DNA of 64,000 bases, taken from contig CM068313.1 in the NCBI GenBank assembly GCA_034766995.1, positions 22,065,012-22,129,011 of the forward strand, written 5' to 3'. Source of the DNA: Acanthacorydalis orientalis (Eukaryota; Arthropoda; Insecta; Megaloptera; Corydalidae). Positions 38,416-48,107 of the stretch are shown piece after piece. The notes under the pieces were generated by a model, which was given only the letters and a program-made list of their open reading frames with translations, had not been told where the DNA came from and ran no database searches. Position 1 is the stretch's first letter, and each line of letters opens with the position of its first letter. Made by a program: the position numbers and the translations under genes.

Positions 38416-40296
38416 GAGAGCAATTTGAAAAGTTCACAGCCTAACTATGAAAGTATATAACTTGTGTTTTTAAATTACTTTTATTTTTCAATATGGTTCC
38501 CTTGAACTTCAATGTACTTCATCCAGCAATTATCCAATGCTTTTATGCCGTCCCGGAAATCATTTTCTTAGAGATCCTCACAATAGCGATTCACTGTTGC
38601 TATCAGTTCATGTGACGAAAACGCCTACCACCAAAGATTTTTTAAGTTTTTGAAATAGATGGAAATCTGAAGAGGCCAAATCTAAAGAATAGGCTCGATA
38701 GAGCAGCAAGTCGTACTAGAATTCAATGAATTTTGCCATATACAATATTTATATGGGAACGTGCATTGTCCTAATGTAAAATGATGTTTTTCTTTGATAA
38801 ACTTGATCTTTTCTTACGAATTATTTGTTCGACTCGATTCAAAAGTTTAGCATAATACTCTTACATTATCGTTTGACCCTTTGGAAGGTAGTCAATCAGC
38901 AGGATCACTTTAGCATCCCAAAAAATTGAAGCTATAACTTTTCCAGCGGATAAAACTGATTTTGCTTTTTTTGGTGACGGAGAATCATCATGCTTCCATT
39001 GCTTTGATTGTTGTGTTGACTCTGGAGTGTAATGGTGAATCCAAGTCTCATCCGTAGTCATAAATCGAAATATAAAGTTAGTCGTATCCCTTTTAAATCG
39101 ATCCAAACAATCTTGGGAAATGTGTACTCGAATACGCTTATAATCAATTGTCAGCAAACGCGGCACTCATCTTGTCGATATCTTTTTCATACCTAACTCT
39201 CAGTTAGGATGTGATACACGCGTTCGTCTGAGAACCAACCTTAGCAATTTCGGACACCTTCAATCGCTGATCCTGTAAGACAATATCGTGCACTTTGTGG
39301 ATGATTTATTCTGTCGTTATAGTTTTCGGACGTCCACTACGCGAGTTACCTTCTAAGATAGCACAGCCACATTCGAATCCGGATGCCCACTTCTTTACGG
39401 TTGTATACGAAGATACACGCACTATCATCTAGTACAATTTTATCTCATTAAAGATTTATGTTGCCGTTAAGCCTTTTTTGACAAAAATTATATCACCGCA
39501 CGATGTTCAACTGTATCAATTTCAACAACGTTACAAAAAAAGCTTTATTTAAATTGATGTTTGCAACGAACTGCTTGACACATTAATTATAGACTCTGAG
39601 GTTACGTATAAGATAGTTATCGCTTTGTAATGCGCCGCAAATATTTAAATATTACCGCCACTTATATGTTAGGCCGCGAACTTTTCAAATCACCCTCGTG
39701 CATTTATTGCCTCTGAAATATGTTTCCACTTCAACACATCATAAATATATATGTAAATATATGAAAAATGGCACTATAACTACACCAAAACAAGTACATG
39801 TAATGTTTGTTATTCATGTACATGTAAATTCGTGAAATTAAATTTGAATAAAGCTAAATGATGCATATTTAAGATAGAACCGATGAATTCAATGTGTAAA
39901 ATATATATTACAAAACTTTTTGTATGGCCAATAATTGCATGTAACTCGCATAACAAAATCAAAACGGTTTATCATTAAATTATAGTTGGGTTTTCAATGA
40001 AATTTTCATGATAAGAAAACATCACTAAATTTTTTTAAAGAAAATTCTACGTAATGCTTTATATTTTTGACAAAACATTTTTTTAATTTGCATTAATATT
40101 TACAAAATATGAAAAATGTCACTTTTTTTAACACAACATAGTTTATATTAGACTCTGTTCGTTTACTGTATTCCATAATTATTCTTACATGTCTAAATAT
40201 TATAAGTAATGGATTTCATCTCCGACGAAATAAAATTGATTTATTTATTTATCCTTTTTATATTTATACTAACGTTTATTTTCTTTATGTTGTATG

Positions 40297-40353
<57 letters not shown>

Positions 40354-40683
40354 TTTTACTTCAAGTGCAATATTTGATTCAACTTGAATTTTAATTCATA
40401 ATAAACAACCTTTCTGGAAAACAACTTAAAATAATAGGCATTAATTTAGAAAGTCCAAGATTTTTATATGGTTTATATACTTCTTACTCTAGAATGGACA
40501 TGTCAGAAAATATTTTGATTTTTGCTCTAGACAGTAAAACAAAAATTATGTATTCGACAAAGCATTAGAATAATAATTGAATATAGGAATTAATTATAAT
40601 ATCGTAGTTTGATTTTCAAATTTTTTGTTTCTATAACGAGCCTAAGCAACTTTGGCTCCATTTCGGCGTATTTACAGCTAGTG

Positions 40684-40756
<73 letters not shown>

Positions 40757-43700
40757 CCAATTAAACGAATGTTTTAAAAAATATAAAGTTTTATATATTT
40801 CTATTTATTTCAGATCCAAACAGTTAATCAAAGATGCAATCATGGACAACGATTTCTTAAAGAACTTAGATTCATCGCAAGTTCGCGAGATCGTCGATTC
40901 GATGTATCAACGAGAGTATCCTGCAGGATCGTATGTGATAAGAGAGGGTGAAGCTGGTGCACACTTGTTTGTGTCAGCAGAAGGGGAATTCGAAGTTATA
41001 AAAGATAATATAGTATTAGGTCGAATGGGACCGGGTAAAGCTTTCGGAGAGCTGGCAATTTTATACAATTGCACGAGAACTGCATCTATAAGAGGTGTGT
41101 AATTTATCACAAAAAGAAATATTTTAGAAACAGTTAGTTTGAAAATATAACTGAAATAATGTTCAATAAAAATGTATATATTTATAAATAAAATTAACAA
41201 ATTCTGTTACTTTCAATGAGGAGAAACCCAAATATCGGGGGAAAATCAAATATATTTAATAAAATGAAGAGAATTGTAATTAAATATGATTTTTAAATTA
41301 TAGTCGACGCCGATTCAAAAGTGTGGGTGCTGGATCGAAGAGTCTTTCAACAGATAATGATGCGTACTGGTCTTCAAAGATTACAAGACAATATAAATTT
41401 TCTACGTTCAGTGCCATTATTAAGGAATCTTAGCAATGAAGTTCTTGCTAAAATAGCAGACGTTTTGGAAGTGGTAAGAAAGAGGATTCACGTATAACTA
41501 ACTTAAAACATATTTAATAACCTATATAAACCTATTTATTAAAATATTGTATTTTATCAATTTATTGTTGACAATATTATCATTTTAAGTATCTCAAATT
41601 TGTAATGGAGGTTTTTTTTTAAAAAAAAAGTACATCTTAAAACCTAATCATGATCTCGTACAAATACCGTGTTTCTGTATTTATACACTTTTTACATATA
41701 TCTTTATATATTTTATTGGGATTCATAATAGAACACTGAAAGTTATATGTGTGTGTGTATTTTTCAGGAATTTTATCCGGCAGATGCTTATATAATCCGA
41801 CAAGGTGCAAGTGGCGATACATTTTTTATTATAAGTAGTGGATGTGTAAAAGTAACACAACGTATCGGAGTTGGATGCACCGAACAAAATATAAGGACAT
41901 TAAGCCGCGGTGACTATTTCGGTGAACAAGCTTTACTTAAAGAAGATTGCCGAACAGCTTCTGTTGTCGCACTCCATCCAGGTGTAGAATGTTTGACATT
42001 AGATCGTGAGTCATTCATTCAACTAATCGGCGATTTGAGTGAATTGCAGGAAAAAGACTACGGTGATGAACAACGTGCCTTAAGTCGTCCGAATAGTGCA
42101 GTTAATGTAACTGACAATGCGCAAGGTTAATATAACGTATCTATTATTTTATTCATCTTCACAAAATTATGTTTCATACGATAATTTCGAAATCAGAATA
42201 TTTTTTTAATACTGAAAATCCATTATATGGTTTAAACATGTAATGTTAACATTTAATATTTTTTCCTGCATATAACGTTAACGTCAAATATTATAAATGA
42301 AATTATTTTTGTTCTTTAAAATATCCGTTTATGATGATCTATAATATTAAAAATCAATTTTTATTCATTGTTTTAGATACAATAAGAAAAATCGAGCTCA
42401 AAAAACATCCCCTAATAAATTTTCTTCTTCCAAAGATTTTTTTAAAAAAAATACATTCTTACTTAATACTAATACAATTTAAAAAATATTTTTAGTGCAA
42501 TATTGATAATAGATTTACCTGATAATATTATGAAAATAATAATTAAAATTTTTATAATTAAAACCATATATTCCTTTTCTGATTTGCACAATCATTTATA
42601 CAAATACTATTTAAATTTATATCTTTGTCACTAAAAAATATCATTAAGTATAGGAATTTTCAATTTAAATTAAACAGGATTAGATGCAAAACAATAAATA
42701 TATAATAACATAGGAATTATACACAGGTCTGAACGATTAAAATCTAAAAAAGGACAATGAGGTTTTACTTGTTAATTATTTTTTTGTACAGAAAATACAT
42801 ACACACTTTTTCTATTCCAGAATTAGATCATATCAAATTAGACGATTTAGATGTCATAGCAACCCTTGGTGTGGGTGGTTTTGGGCGTGTGGAACTAGTT
42901 CAATACGCTTACGATCGAACACAAACATTTGCTCTCAAGTGCCTTAAAAAGCAACATATTGTAGATACACAACAACAAGAACATGTGTTCAGCGAAAAGA
43001 ATGTGATGATGAGTTGTAGAAGTCCTTTTATATGTCGGTATGTAATAAATATATTTATCAAAAAAACACTATGACTAATTCTGACACTATGACTAAATTC
43101 ACTTTCACAAATGAATTCTTTTTTCATCTCACAAATCACATCAAAATTTTCCAATCGAAATTATTCAGTGAATTATTATTGTTTATTTTCGATTTTCGTT
43201 TATGCGCATTTCGATTGCAGTTACTGAAAAATCTAAGAAACCTAACTTAGCGCTCTGAAAATGATGATGTTGCAATCGAAATGCGCTTAAACGACAATCG
43301 AAAATAAACAATAATAATTCATTGAATATAATTTGGTATGGTCAGTGAAGTGAAAAAAGAATTTATTTGTGAAAGTATATTTTCTATAACAAATACGCGA
43401 ATCGATATTGAAATAAATATATTTGATCAAATGTATAATGTATTTTCAGATTGTACAAAACATTTAGGGATTCCAAATATGTATACATGCTATTGGAAGC
43501 GTGTCTAGGCGGAGAAGTTTGGACAATTTTACGCGACCGAGGTTGTTTCGATGACCATACCACTCGCTTTATAACCGCCTGTGTAGTTGAAGCGTTTGCT
43601 TATTTACATTCCAAAGGAATTATATACCGCGATTTGAAGCCTGAAAATCTTCTACTTGATTCCCGAGGATACGTGAAATTGGTTTGTTGTTTTTTTTTGA

Positions 43701-44494
43701 TGTTACTTTTTCATAGTAATAACAATAAAATACAAGTTATAATGATAATTGATTTTAGGTTGATTTTGGATTTTCGAAACGTCTCGGTTATAGTAGTAAA
43801 ACGTGGACGTTCTGTGGGACACCCGAATACGTTGCACCTGAAACTATTCTCAATAAAGGACACGACCGTGCAGTAGATTACTGGGCTCTGGGAATACTGA
43901 TGCACGAACTGTTAACGGGAACGTAAGTATTGAAATGATTTAATGATGAAATTAAAATCAAAACTAAATTTTGTAAAAATGAAGCAGTCGAACTTTCCAT
44001 AAAAACTGAAAGTTATCTTTTTTACTGAAACATACTGAAGTAAATAGAATACTCGTCGATGTTACTTAATCTATTTTAAATCTAGACCACCATTCACGGC
44101 AGCAGATCCAATGAAAACGTACAACATAATTTTAAAAGGCATTGACATGATAATTTTCCCGCGATACGTGACGCGTGCAGCTCAAAGTCTGATAAAAAGA
44201 CTTTGCAGAGATGCACCGTCTGAACGACTTGGCTATCAACGAGGCGGCATTCAAGATATCAAAAAACATAAGTATGTATTATGTTCAGTGTGGTTATTCG
44301 AGACTTGATTCAAGAATTTACTTGTTTTCAGATGGTTTCAAGGTTTCGACTGGGATGGTTTACATAATCGAACTATGACCGCGCCGTTAATGCAACCTGT
44401 TCGAGGACCTCATGATACGTCGAATTTTGACTGTTACGCCAAAGATTCAGATATACCACCAGACGAATTATCTAATTGGGATCTAGATTTTTGA
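29377..44494 (+). CDS. for: cGMP-dependent protein kinase, foraging-type (long isoform)
   Basis: Ten coding exons join with matching phases and GT-AG sites into 1364 residues. Order: a roughly 640-residue N-terminal extension; a leucine zipper with [20 protein letters not shown] (about 640-696) for dimerisation; a pseudosubstrate KKQGVSAE (about 746-753); cGMP site A with [15 protein letters not shown]; site B with [15 protein letters not shown]; and an AGC kinase domain with GVGGFGRV (about 1061), ALK Lys (about 1084), YRDLKPEN (catalytic Asp about 1178), DFG (about 1196), GTPEYVAPE, and a C-terminal tail with WFQGFDW. Both cyclic nucleotide sites carry Arg-Thr, the cGMP-type signature. The soluble kinase phosphorylates Ser/Thr after NO/guanylyl cyclase signalling; in insects foraging affects feeding behaviour. 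A start-stop uORF precedes the start codon. Identity is very sure; isoform structure upstream is not resolved. Confidence 0.95.
29403..29408 (+). promoter_or_regulatory. Start-stop uORF (ATG-TGA) in the foraging leader
   Basis: ATGTGA sits 4 bp before the main ATG at 29413, within the same exon. A ribosome initiating here would terminate at once. Such minimal uORFs are known to slow or stall scanning; the effect here is inferred. Confidence 0.5.
31569..31620. repeat. (TA)n microsatellite
   Basis: About 50 bp of TA near the start of the foraging intron. Confidence 0.95.
32437..32523. repeat. (TA)n with TACA interruptions
   Basis: About 85 bp of TA with two early ACATATATACAT units. Confidence 0.95.
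32921..33157. mobile_element. Hairpin-end MITE, copy 1 (TTTCACAAATGAATT family)
   Basis: ATTTTCACAAATGAATTAT at 32921-32939 and its exact reverse complement at 33139-33157 bound 237 bp of noncoding DNA. The right-end sequence GAGTGAGAAAATAATTCATT parallels the right end of the 43101-43376 element. Confidence 0.6.
33243..33320. repeat. (TA)n/(CA)n/(GT)n compound microsatellite
   Basis: TA runs with ACATAC units, ending in GTGTGTGTGTGTGT. Confidence 0.9.
36216..36312. repeat. (CATA)n-(TA)n-(GA)n compound microsatellite
   Basis: CATACATACATACATACATA, then TA runs, then GAGAGAGAGAGAGAAAGAGA up to about 36311. Confidence 0.95.
36772..37007 (+). CDS. for: foraging exon 2: linker and pseudosubstrate
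   Basis: Acceptor TTTTAG and donor GTACGA (37008). Encodes [20 protein letters not shown], an Ala/Asn-rich linker and the autoinhibitory KKQGVSAE, whose Gly-Val-Ser-Ala sits where PKG pseudosubstrates occupy the active site. Met codons at 36838 and nearby could start a short isoform. Leaves in phase 2. Confidence 0.9.
37098..37160. repeat. (TA)n-(GA)n compound microsatellite
   Basis: About 40 bp of TA followed by AGAGAGAGAGAGAGAGAGA. Confidence 0.95.
38365..38414. repeat. (TA)n microsatellite abutting a mariner
   Basis: About 50 bp of TA ending at the mariner left end. Confidence 0.95.
38415..39698 (-). mobile_element. Near-full-length decayed mariner (Himar/irritans-like) in a foraging intron
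   Basis: About 1284 bp. The left end CGAGAGCAATTTGAAAAGTT and the inverted right end (reverse complement CGAGGGTGATTTGAAAAGTT) match at 17 of 20 positions. The left flank is (TA)n; the right flank reads TG, so the duplication has decayed or the end is off by a base or two. The transposase lies on the minus strand, antisense to the host gene. Confidence 0.88.
38520..39410 (-). pseudogene. Mariner transposase pseudogene
   Basis: The longest intact piece (38861-39166, minus) shows [35 protein letters not shown] with the first catalytic Asp, and [20 protein letters not shown] with the second. Upstream in other frames come GRPKTITTE and [20 protein letters not shown] (about 39230-39345). The C-terminal third is broken by stops. 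Closest in feel to the copy at 18188-19430. Confidence 0.85.
40303..40349. repeat. (TA)n microsatellite
   Basis: About 46 bp of TA in foraging intron 2. Confidence 0.95.
40688..40754. repeat. (TA)n microsatellite near a splice acceptor
   Basis: About 65 bp of TA ending 60 bp before the acceptor of foraging exon 3. Confidence 0.95.
40814..41094 (+). CDS. for: foraging exon 3: cGMP-binding site A
   Basis: Acceptor ATTTCAG, donor GTGTGT (41095). Encodes [20 protein letters not shown], then the beta-barrel of the first cyclic nucleotide domain ending in [17 protein letters not shown]. The phosphate-binding cassette has Gly-Glu and Arg-Thr as in cGMP-selective sites. Confidence 0.95.
41304..41473 (+). 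CDS. for: foraging exon 4: end of site A and start of site B
   Basis: Acceptor TTATAG, donor GTAAGA (41474). Encodes [20 protein letters not shown], the helix linking the two cyclic nucleotide domains, and [20 protein letters not shown]. Ends in phase 0. Confidence 0.95.
41768..42125 (+). CDS. for: foraging exon 5: cGMP-binding site B
   Basis: Acceptor TTTTCAG, donor GTTAAT (42126). Encodes [20 protein letters not shown] through [20 protein letters not shown] and the hinge to the kinase ([17 protein letters not shown]). Arg-Thr in the cassette fits cGMP preference. The intron that follows (42126-42820) shows no features. Confidence 0.95.
42126..42820 (+). other. for: foraging intron 5
   Basis: A+T-rich intron with nothing else visible. 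Confidence 0.6.
42821..43037 (+). CDS. for: foraging exon 6: kinase N-lobe
   Basis: Acceptor ATTCCAG, donor GTATGT (43038). Encodes the glycine-rich loop [11 protein letters not shown] and ALKCLKK with the ATP-anchoring Lys, then helix C ([16 protein letters not shown]) with its Glu. Confidence 0.95.
43101..43376. mobile_element. Hairpin MITE, copy 2 (TTTCACAAATGAATT family)
   Basis: A long imperfect inverted repeat inside foraging intron 6. ACTTTCACAAATGAATTC at 43101 pairs with the segment ending GAATTTATTTGTGAAAGT at 43376. A second inner pair (ATTGTTTATTTTCGATTTTC near 43178 with AATCGAAAATAAACAATAAT near 43297) extends to GCGCATTTCGATTGCA. The whole 276 bp could fold as a hairpin. The ends match copy 1 at 32921-33157. 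Confidence 0.7.
43450..43681 (+). CDS. for: foraging exon 7: kinase hinge and catalytic loop
   Basis: Acceptor TTTTCAG, donor GTTTGT (43682). Encodes [20 protein letters not shown], the hinge, and [12 protein letters not shown], the catalytic loop in the YRD form used by AGC kinases. Phase 0 at its end. Confidence 0.95.
43759..43922 (+). CDS. for: foraging exon 8: activation segment
   Basis: Acceptor TTTTAG, donor GTAAGT (43923). Starts [20 protein letters not shown], with the metal-binding DFG and the activation-loop Thr, then TPEYVAPE and the helix F aspartate in [12 protein letters not shown]. The upstream intron is only 77 bp. Confidence 0.95.
44086..44271 (+). CDS. for: foraging exon 9: kinase C-lobe
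   Basis: Acceptor TCTAG, donor GTATGT (44272). Encodes [20 protein letters not shown] and [20 protein letters not shown], the conserved Arg-Leu-Gly pattern of AGC kinases. Confidence 0.95.
44332..44494 (+). CDS. for: foraging exon 10: C-terminal tail
   Basis: Acceptor TTTCAG; stop TGA at 44492-44494. Encodes [20 protein letters not shown], the AGC tail, ending ELSNWDLDF. The 60-bp intron before it is the shortest in the gene. Confidence 0.95.
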
Positions 44495-44708
44495 CTAAAG
44501 CATTCTTTAAGTCTTTCTTAATGTTTTTGTTATTGCGCGCAAAATCAGTTGTACATAAGAATAAGTATTAAGAGTGCAGTGATTATATTTTTAACTAATA
44601 ACGTATTTGAAATTTTTACAATTTCCAATTATAGACGTTTATAATTTTATCGAGTAATTTATATAAAAATTATTTTATTTATTTATGTGATATGAATATT
44701 ATATAAAA

Positions 44709-44714
44709 AATAAA
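44709..44714 (+). promoter_or_regulatory. Possible poly(A) signal AATAAA
   Basis: AATAAA 215 bp after the foraging stop codon; a fair position for a short 3' UTR, but chance matches are common here. Confidence 0.35.
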
Positions 44715-44875
44715 ACAATACATTAAGAAAATTCAAATTTTACATACGAATATTTTTATATTAAAAATGTAATTTTTATTAAAATAAAATAATTTAATAT
44801 ACAAGAGTTCCGAATTTATTTTTGTTACTAGTCAATATCTAACGGATAAACATTTTTAAAAGTCGTTAATAATAA

Positions 44876-44878
<3 letters not shown>

Positions 44879-44921
<43 letters not shown>
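44879..44921. repeat. (TA)n microsatellite
   Basis: About 40 bp of TA between foraging and the brambleberry-like gene. Confidence 0.95.
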
Positions 44922-44925
<4 letters not shown>

Positions 44926-45537
44926 AAAATAATATAGAATATCAATTTTCCCTCGCCACTATTAAGGGTAGCAAAGATTCACTAAAAATAGTGCATTTCT
45001 AACAATTTATATACGGATGTAGATAATCTCAAATAACAAAAGAATTATTACACAGTCCAACAACTGCTTTAAATTTATTTTGAAAATTTTGAATGTATTT
45101 ATACATATGTGTAGATATATATTAAATATTAAGGATATTAAAATTGTGTTGAAAATATAGATCAATCAAAGGATCAATCAAATTAAAGTAAGATTGTAGA
45201 TGAGATATAATTAAATTATCAGTACAAGCGGATGTGGTTTAACTAATAATAATTTAATCTGCAAGTTTAACGGATGTTTCAGAGTAATATTAAAACCTTG
45301 TAAATTTATTATATCGTATTATTAAGTGACCAACTGTTAATGAGACTACAACCCTTGTAGCTATTCTGCCAGTTGATGGTTTATTCAATCTTGTTACTAT
45401 ACGAAATATAAGTAGAACTTGTTCGAGTCGTAACACCTCTAATAACCGTTATATATTTGTTGACATTAACCTATATTTACGGATGCAAATTTAAAATACT
45501 CATATGTTTACAAATTCAAACTACCTGGAAATTAATT

Positions 45538-45657
45538 ATGCTTTTAACCATGTTCTTAATGGTATTTACGTGTATTATATACGTTTCGAGTTTGGAAGAT
45601 TTTGCCTTTGGTGAAACTTCAGAAGATATTATTGAAAAGGGGAAATTACAATATCAG
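45538..45657 (+). CDS. Brambleberry-like exon 1: signal peptide
   Basis: Encodes the signal peptide and LEDFAFGETSEDIIEKGKLQ. Donor GTTTGT at 45658. An upstream in-frame Met at 45457 would add 27 residues that weaken the signal sequence. Confidence 0.7.
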
Positions 45658-45789
45658 GTTTGTTTTTTTTTCATTTGGATGTCTTAAAACTTTTTTAATT
45701 ATAATTAGAACATTTTCAATGTTACGTTGTAAATAATGTCTCTTGTACATCATTCTGAAATGAAAATAAAATAGACTTCACACATATAC

Positions 45790-45846
<57 letters not shown>

Positions 45847-47223
45847 CAGCTTCTTCAAGAAAAAGGCAAACTCCCACATTTTGGTGAGTGTTGGTTATCA
45901 GCAGTATCTCATTTACAAGAAGGATGTAAAAGTTTAACTGAACATATGCAAAGTAATATTGCTTTAAAATTTACAAATTGTTTTCTTGAAATGTCTGGAC
46001 TGGAAACATACAATTGTGATTTAGATGTAAAAATTAATTTAAGAAAAATATGTTTAAGTAATATGTCGGATAAAGCATTCGGCGTATATACAGAATTTTA
46101 CACACATTCGCAAAGCATGTGTTTCTTTTTACGAAATCAAGTATGGCATGAAGAAACTGAGAAGACCATCGATAAATTAACAACAAATTCGGTTCAAGTT
46201 AATGAGAAGTTAGAAACAGCGAGTATATTACAAGAGAATTTAATGAAATTACAGAAAGAAAGCGTTGAGATTCAATCTACATTGTTAGAATATGGAGTTT
46301 CTTTAACTCATGCTCTCGAGGAATCGAAAACTAATATTGACAGTCTAATGGAAGAATTCAAAAATTCTACAATAGAACAGAAACGTTTATTGTTTGATAT
46401 ATTTGAATGCTTAAGCTCTTTACAGAACTGGATTGTTGGAGAAATATCATGGTTAGACACACTTATATTTTATTTATTTGGTATAATATTTTCAAGTGTC
46501 CTGACTTCAACGAAACGTACTGCTGATTGCAGAGTTATAATATATATGTTAATAAGTGTGAATGCAGTTATTGAAAGAATAGTCTGTTCAGTAATAATAG
46601 ATTACAAACATTATAGGTTTGTAGAAAATCTTAATGCTAATATTTATTATTACATTTGGATTGTTCGTAAAACACTTATTACTGCTTGTATAATAATTCT
46701 TTTAGTTAGTATGTATAGTCATAATGATTACAATGCTATTAATTATGAAATATTATTAAAAATTAAAGAACAGAATAAAGAAATTGTACAAAATTTGGAT
46801 AGATTATGTAACAGCAACAAATTAGATAATAATTGCAATTCAAACTATGAATATCAAATAAGTGATAATGTTATAAGCAATGGTCATTATAACAATTTCA
46901 ATAAAGTATCTCATATTGATGAACAAATAAGAAAAACAAGTCCTTATAACTGTTCTAATATTAAAAGTGATTACAAATCATTTGAATACAGTATAAATGA
47001 AAATTTAAACAATACATTATCTAATAGCATGAAACATAATCTTTCATCTATGTCTGAAACTTATAATGTACACGATAATTCATGTTCTTTAGATAAAAAA
47101 TATCACAGAATAACAACAATAAATCGTAAACCAAAAACTGTTTCACGAGAAAATTCTGAGGTTCGCTCCACTAGATATAACTTTCGTAGTCGTCAGGGAA
47201 CTCCGGAAGTTTCCTATAAGTAA
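45538..47223 (+). CDS. Brambleberry/KAR5-like nuclear fusion protein
   Basis: Two exons (45538-45657 and 45850-47223) join in phase 0 to give 497 residues. The start at 45538 is chosen because MLLTMFLMVFTCIIYVSS makes a good signal peptide; an in-frame ATG at 45457 is also open. The lumenal part has six cysteines (about 54, 66, 84, 96, 108, 131) in a spacing like the KAR5/GEX1/brambleberry domain (ECWLSAVSHLQEGC ... ALKFTNCFLEMSGLETYNC). A coiled-coil-like stretch (about 145-225) follows, then hydrophobic segments near 243-261, 267-290 and 314-329, then a polar tail ending RSTRYNFRSRQGTPEV. In fish, brambleberry acts in nuclear envelope fusion of karyomeres; in yeast and plants relatives act in karyogamy. 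Family assignment is from cysteine pattern and layout. Confidence 0.75.
45790..45845. repeat. (TA)n microsatellite forming the 3' end of an intron
   Basis: About 55 bp of TA running to within 4 bp of the acceptor (TTTCAG) of the brambleberry-like exon 2, so it replaces the usual branch-site and pyrimidine region. Confidence 0.95.
45850..47223 (+). CDS. Brambleberry-like exon 2: Cys-rich domain, membrane segments, tail
   Basis: Opens LLQEKGKLPHFGECWLSAVS and runs uninterrupted to TAA at 47221-47223. It holds all six cysteines of the lumenal domain, the coiled coil, the hydrophobic segments and a 165-residue Asn/Ser-rich tail. Confidence 0.8.
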   Translation, partial: LLQEKGKLPHFGECWLSAVSHLQEGCKSLTEHMQSNIALKFTNCFLEMSGLETYNCDLDVKINLRKICLSNMSDKAFGVYTEFYTHSQSMCFFLRNQVWHEETEKTIDKLTTNSVQVNEKLETASILQENLMKLQKESVEIQSTLLEYGVSLTHALEESKTNIDSLMEEFKNSTIEQKRLLFDIFECLSSLQNWIVGEISWLDTLIFYLFGIIFSSVLTSTKRTADCRVIIYMLISVNAVIERIVCSVIIDYKHYRFVENLNANIYYYIWIVRKTLITACIIILLVSMYSHNDYNAINYEILLKIKEQNKEIVQNLDRLCNSNKLDNNCNSNYEYQISDNVISNGHYNNFNKVSHIDEQIRKTSPYNCSNIKSDYKSFEYSINENLNNTLSNSMKHNLSSMSETYNVHDNSCSLDKKYHRITTINRKPKTVSRENSEVRSTRYNFRSRQGTPEVSYK

Positions 47224-47682
47224 CTATTTAATTTTATGATGTAATATCAAAAGTACATTTCAGTATACTCATGTCGTTAAAATACATTATACGTCGATAA
47301 GAAAAAATTATGAAAGATAATAATTTTTTCCTGCATTATAATTTTTAAGTTTTTAAAGTCATATTGGTAATTTCTTTAATTACAGTTAAGATTTTAAAGA
47401 ACGTTATTTTTTGACCAAATATTTTTTATAGTCAAATATTTACCTACAAAGTCATATTTTTGAAACATATACTTGAATTTTATATGACTAGTCAAAACTG
47501 CTTATTTATTTTATAAGTCCTTGTACAAAGTAGTATATGTTTCAAAAAAAAAATTTATTTCATTTTATTTTTTTATTTGAAATCCAATCTTTATTTATTT
47601 TCAATATTTGAATATATGTACATAAATGTCTGTTCTTAGCAAATTTTGTAAATTTATTTTTGACTTGTAATATTTTTTATTA

Positions 47683-47688
47683 AATAAA
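47683..47688 (+). promoter_or_regulatory. Possible poly(A) signal AATAAA
   Basis: AATAAA 460 bp after the stop of the brambleberry-like gene, the clearest candidate in a very A+T-rich 3' region. Confidence 0.25.
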
Positions 47689-47987
47689 TTTATTACCGTC
47701 GATAATAAAATTTTTAAATTTATTAGATATTTTAAATATAATAATGTGATGATATAAAAAAATCTGTGAAAAATTAATTAATTGTACTTAATTTATTGTA
47801 AAATACGTGCTTGTAATTTATTGATATTGAACTAAGATTATCAGTTAATGATTGTTTATCTACTTTGAACTAAAACTAGTGATTTAAAATATTTATTCAA
47901 CTGAAAAATAATTTATTTGTTATATATAATTTCGAAAAAATAAATAAATGATACAATTTCAATTGTCATTATTATTCCTTCACATCA

Positions 47988-47989
<2 letters not shown>

Positions 47990-48036
<47 letters not shown>
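47990..48036. repeat. (TA)n microsatellite abutting a mariner micro-element
   Basis: About 46 bp of TA ending at the mariner micro-element. Confidence 0.95.
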
Positions 48037-48040
<4 letters not shown>

Positions 48041-48107
48041 TAGGAAAATAATTTCGGTTTTTGTAAACAATTTGAAAATCATAAACCACAATTATTTTCT
48101 ACCAACC
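48037..48107. mobile_element. 71-bp mariner micro-element (both ends, almost no interior)
   Basis: TTGGTAGGAAAATAATTTCG at the left and the inverted AACCACAATTATTTTCTACC(AACC) at the right, with about 20 bp between them. The termini match those of copies A and B (982-1533, 25627-26182), including the subterminal TTTGAA...TCATAAACC. TA lies on both sides. The first two bases of the left end are lost into the TA tract. Confidence 0.8.

Larger units (their letters stand above)
37008..40813 (+). other. for: foraging intron 2
   Basis: A 3.8-kb intron holding a TA-GA tract (37098-37160), a near-full-length mariner (38415-39698) and TA tracts at 38365-38414, 40303-40349 and 40688-40754. No extra exon recognised. 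Confidence 0.6.
44495..45537 (+). other. foraging 3' UTR and spacer to the next gene
   Basis: Contains AATAAA at 44709-44714, a (TA)n tract at 44879-44921, and the probable 5' leader of the downstream gene. The two genes are about 1 kb apart and are separate transcription units as far as can be seen. Confidence 0.5.

Noticed and set aside
43101..43376. Intronic inverted repeat as a microRNA gene
   Set aside because: Arms are far longer than a pre-miRNA and the ends match a second copy at 32921-33157, so a MITE explains it better.
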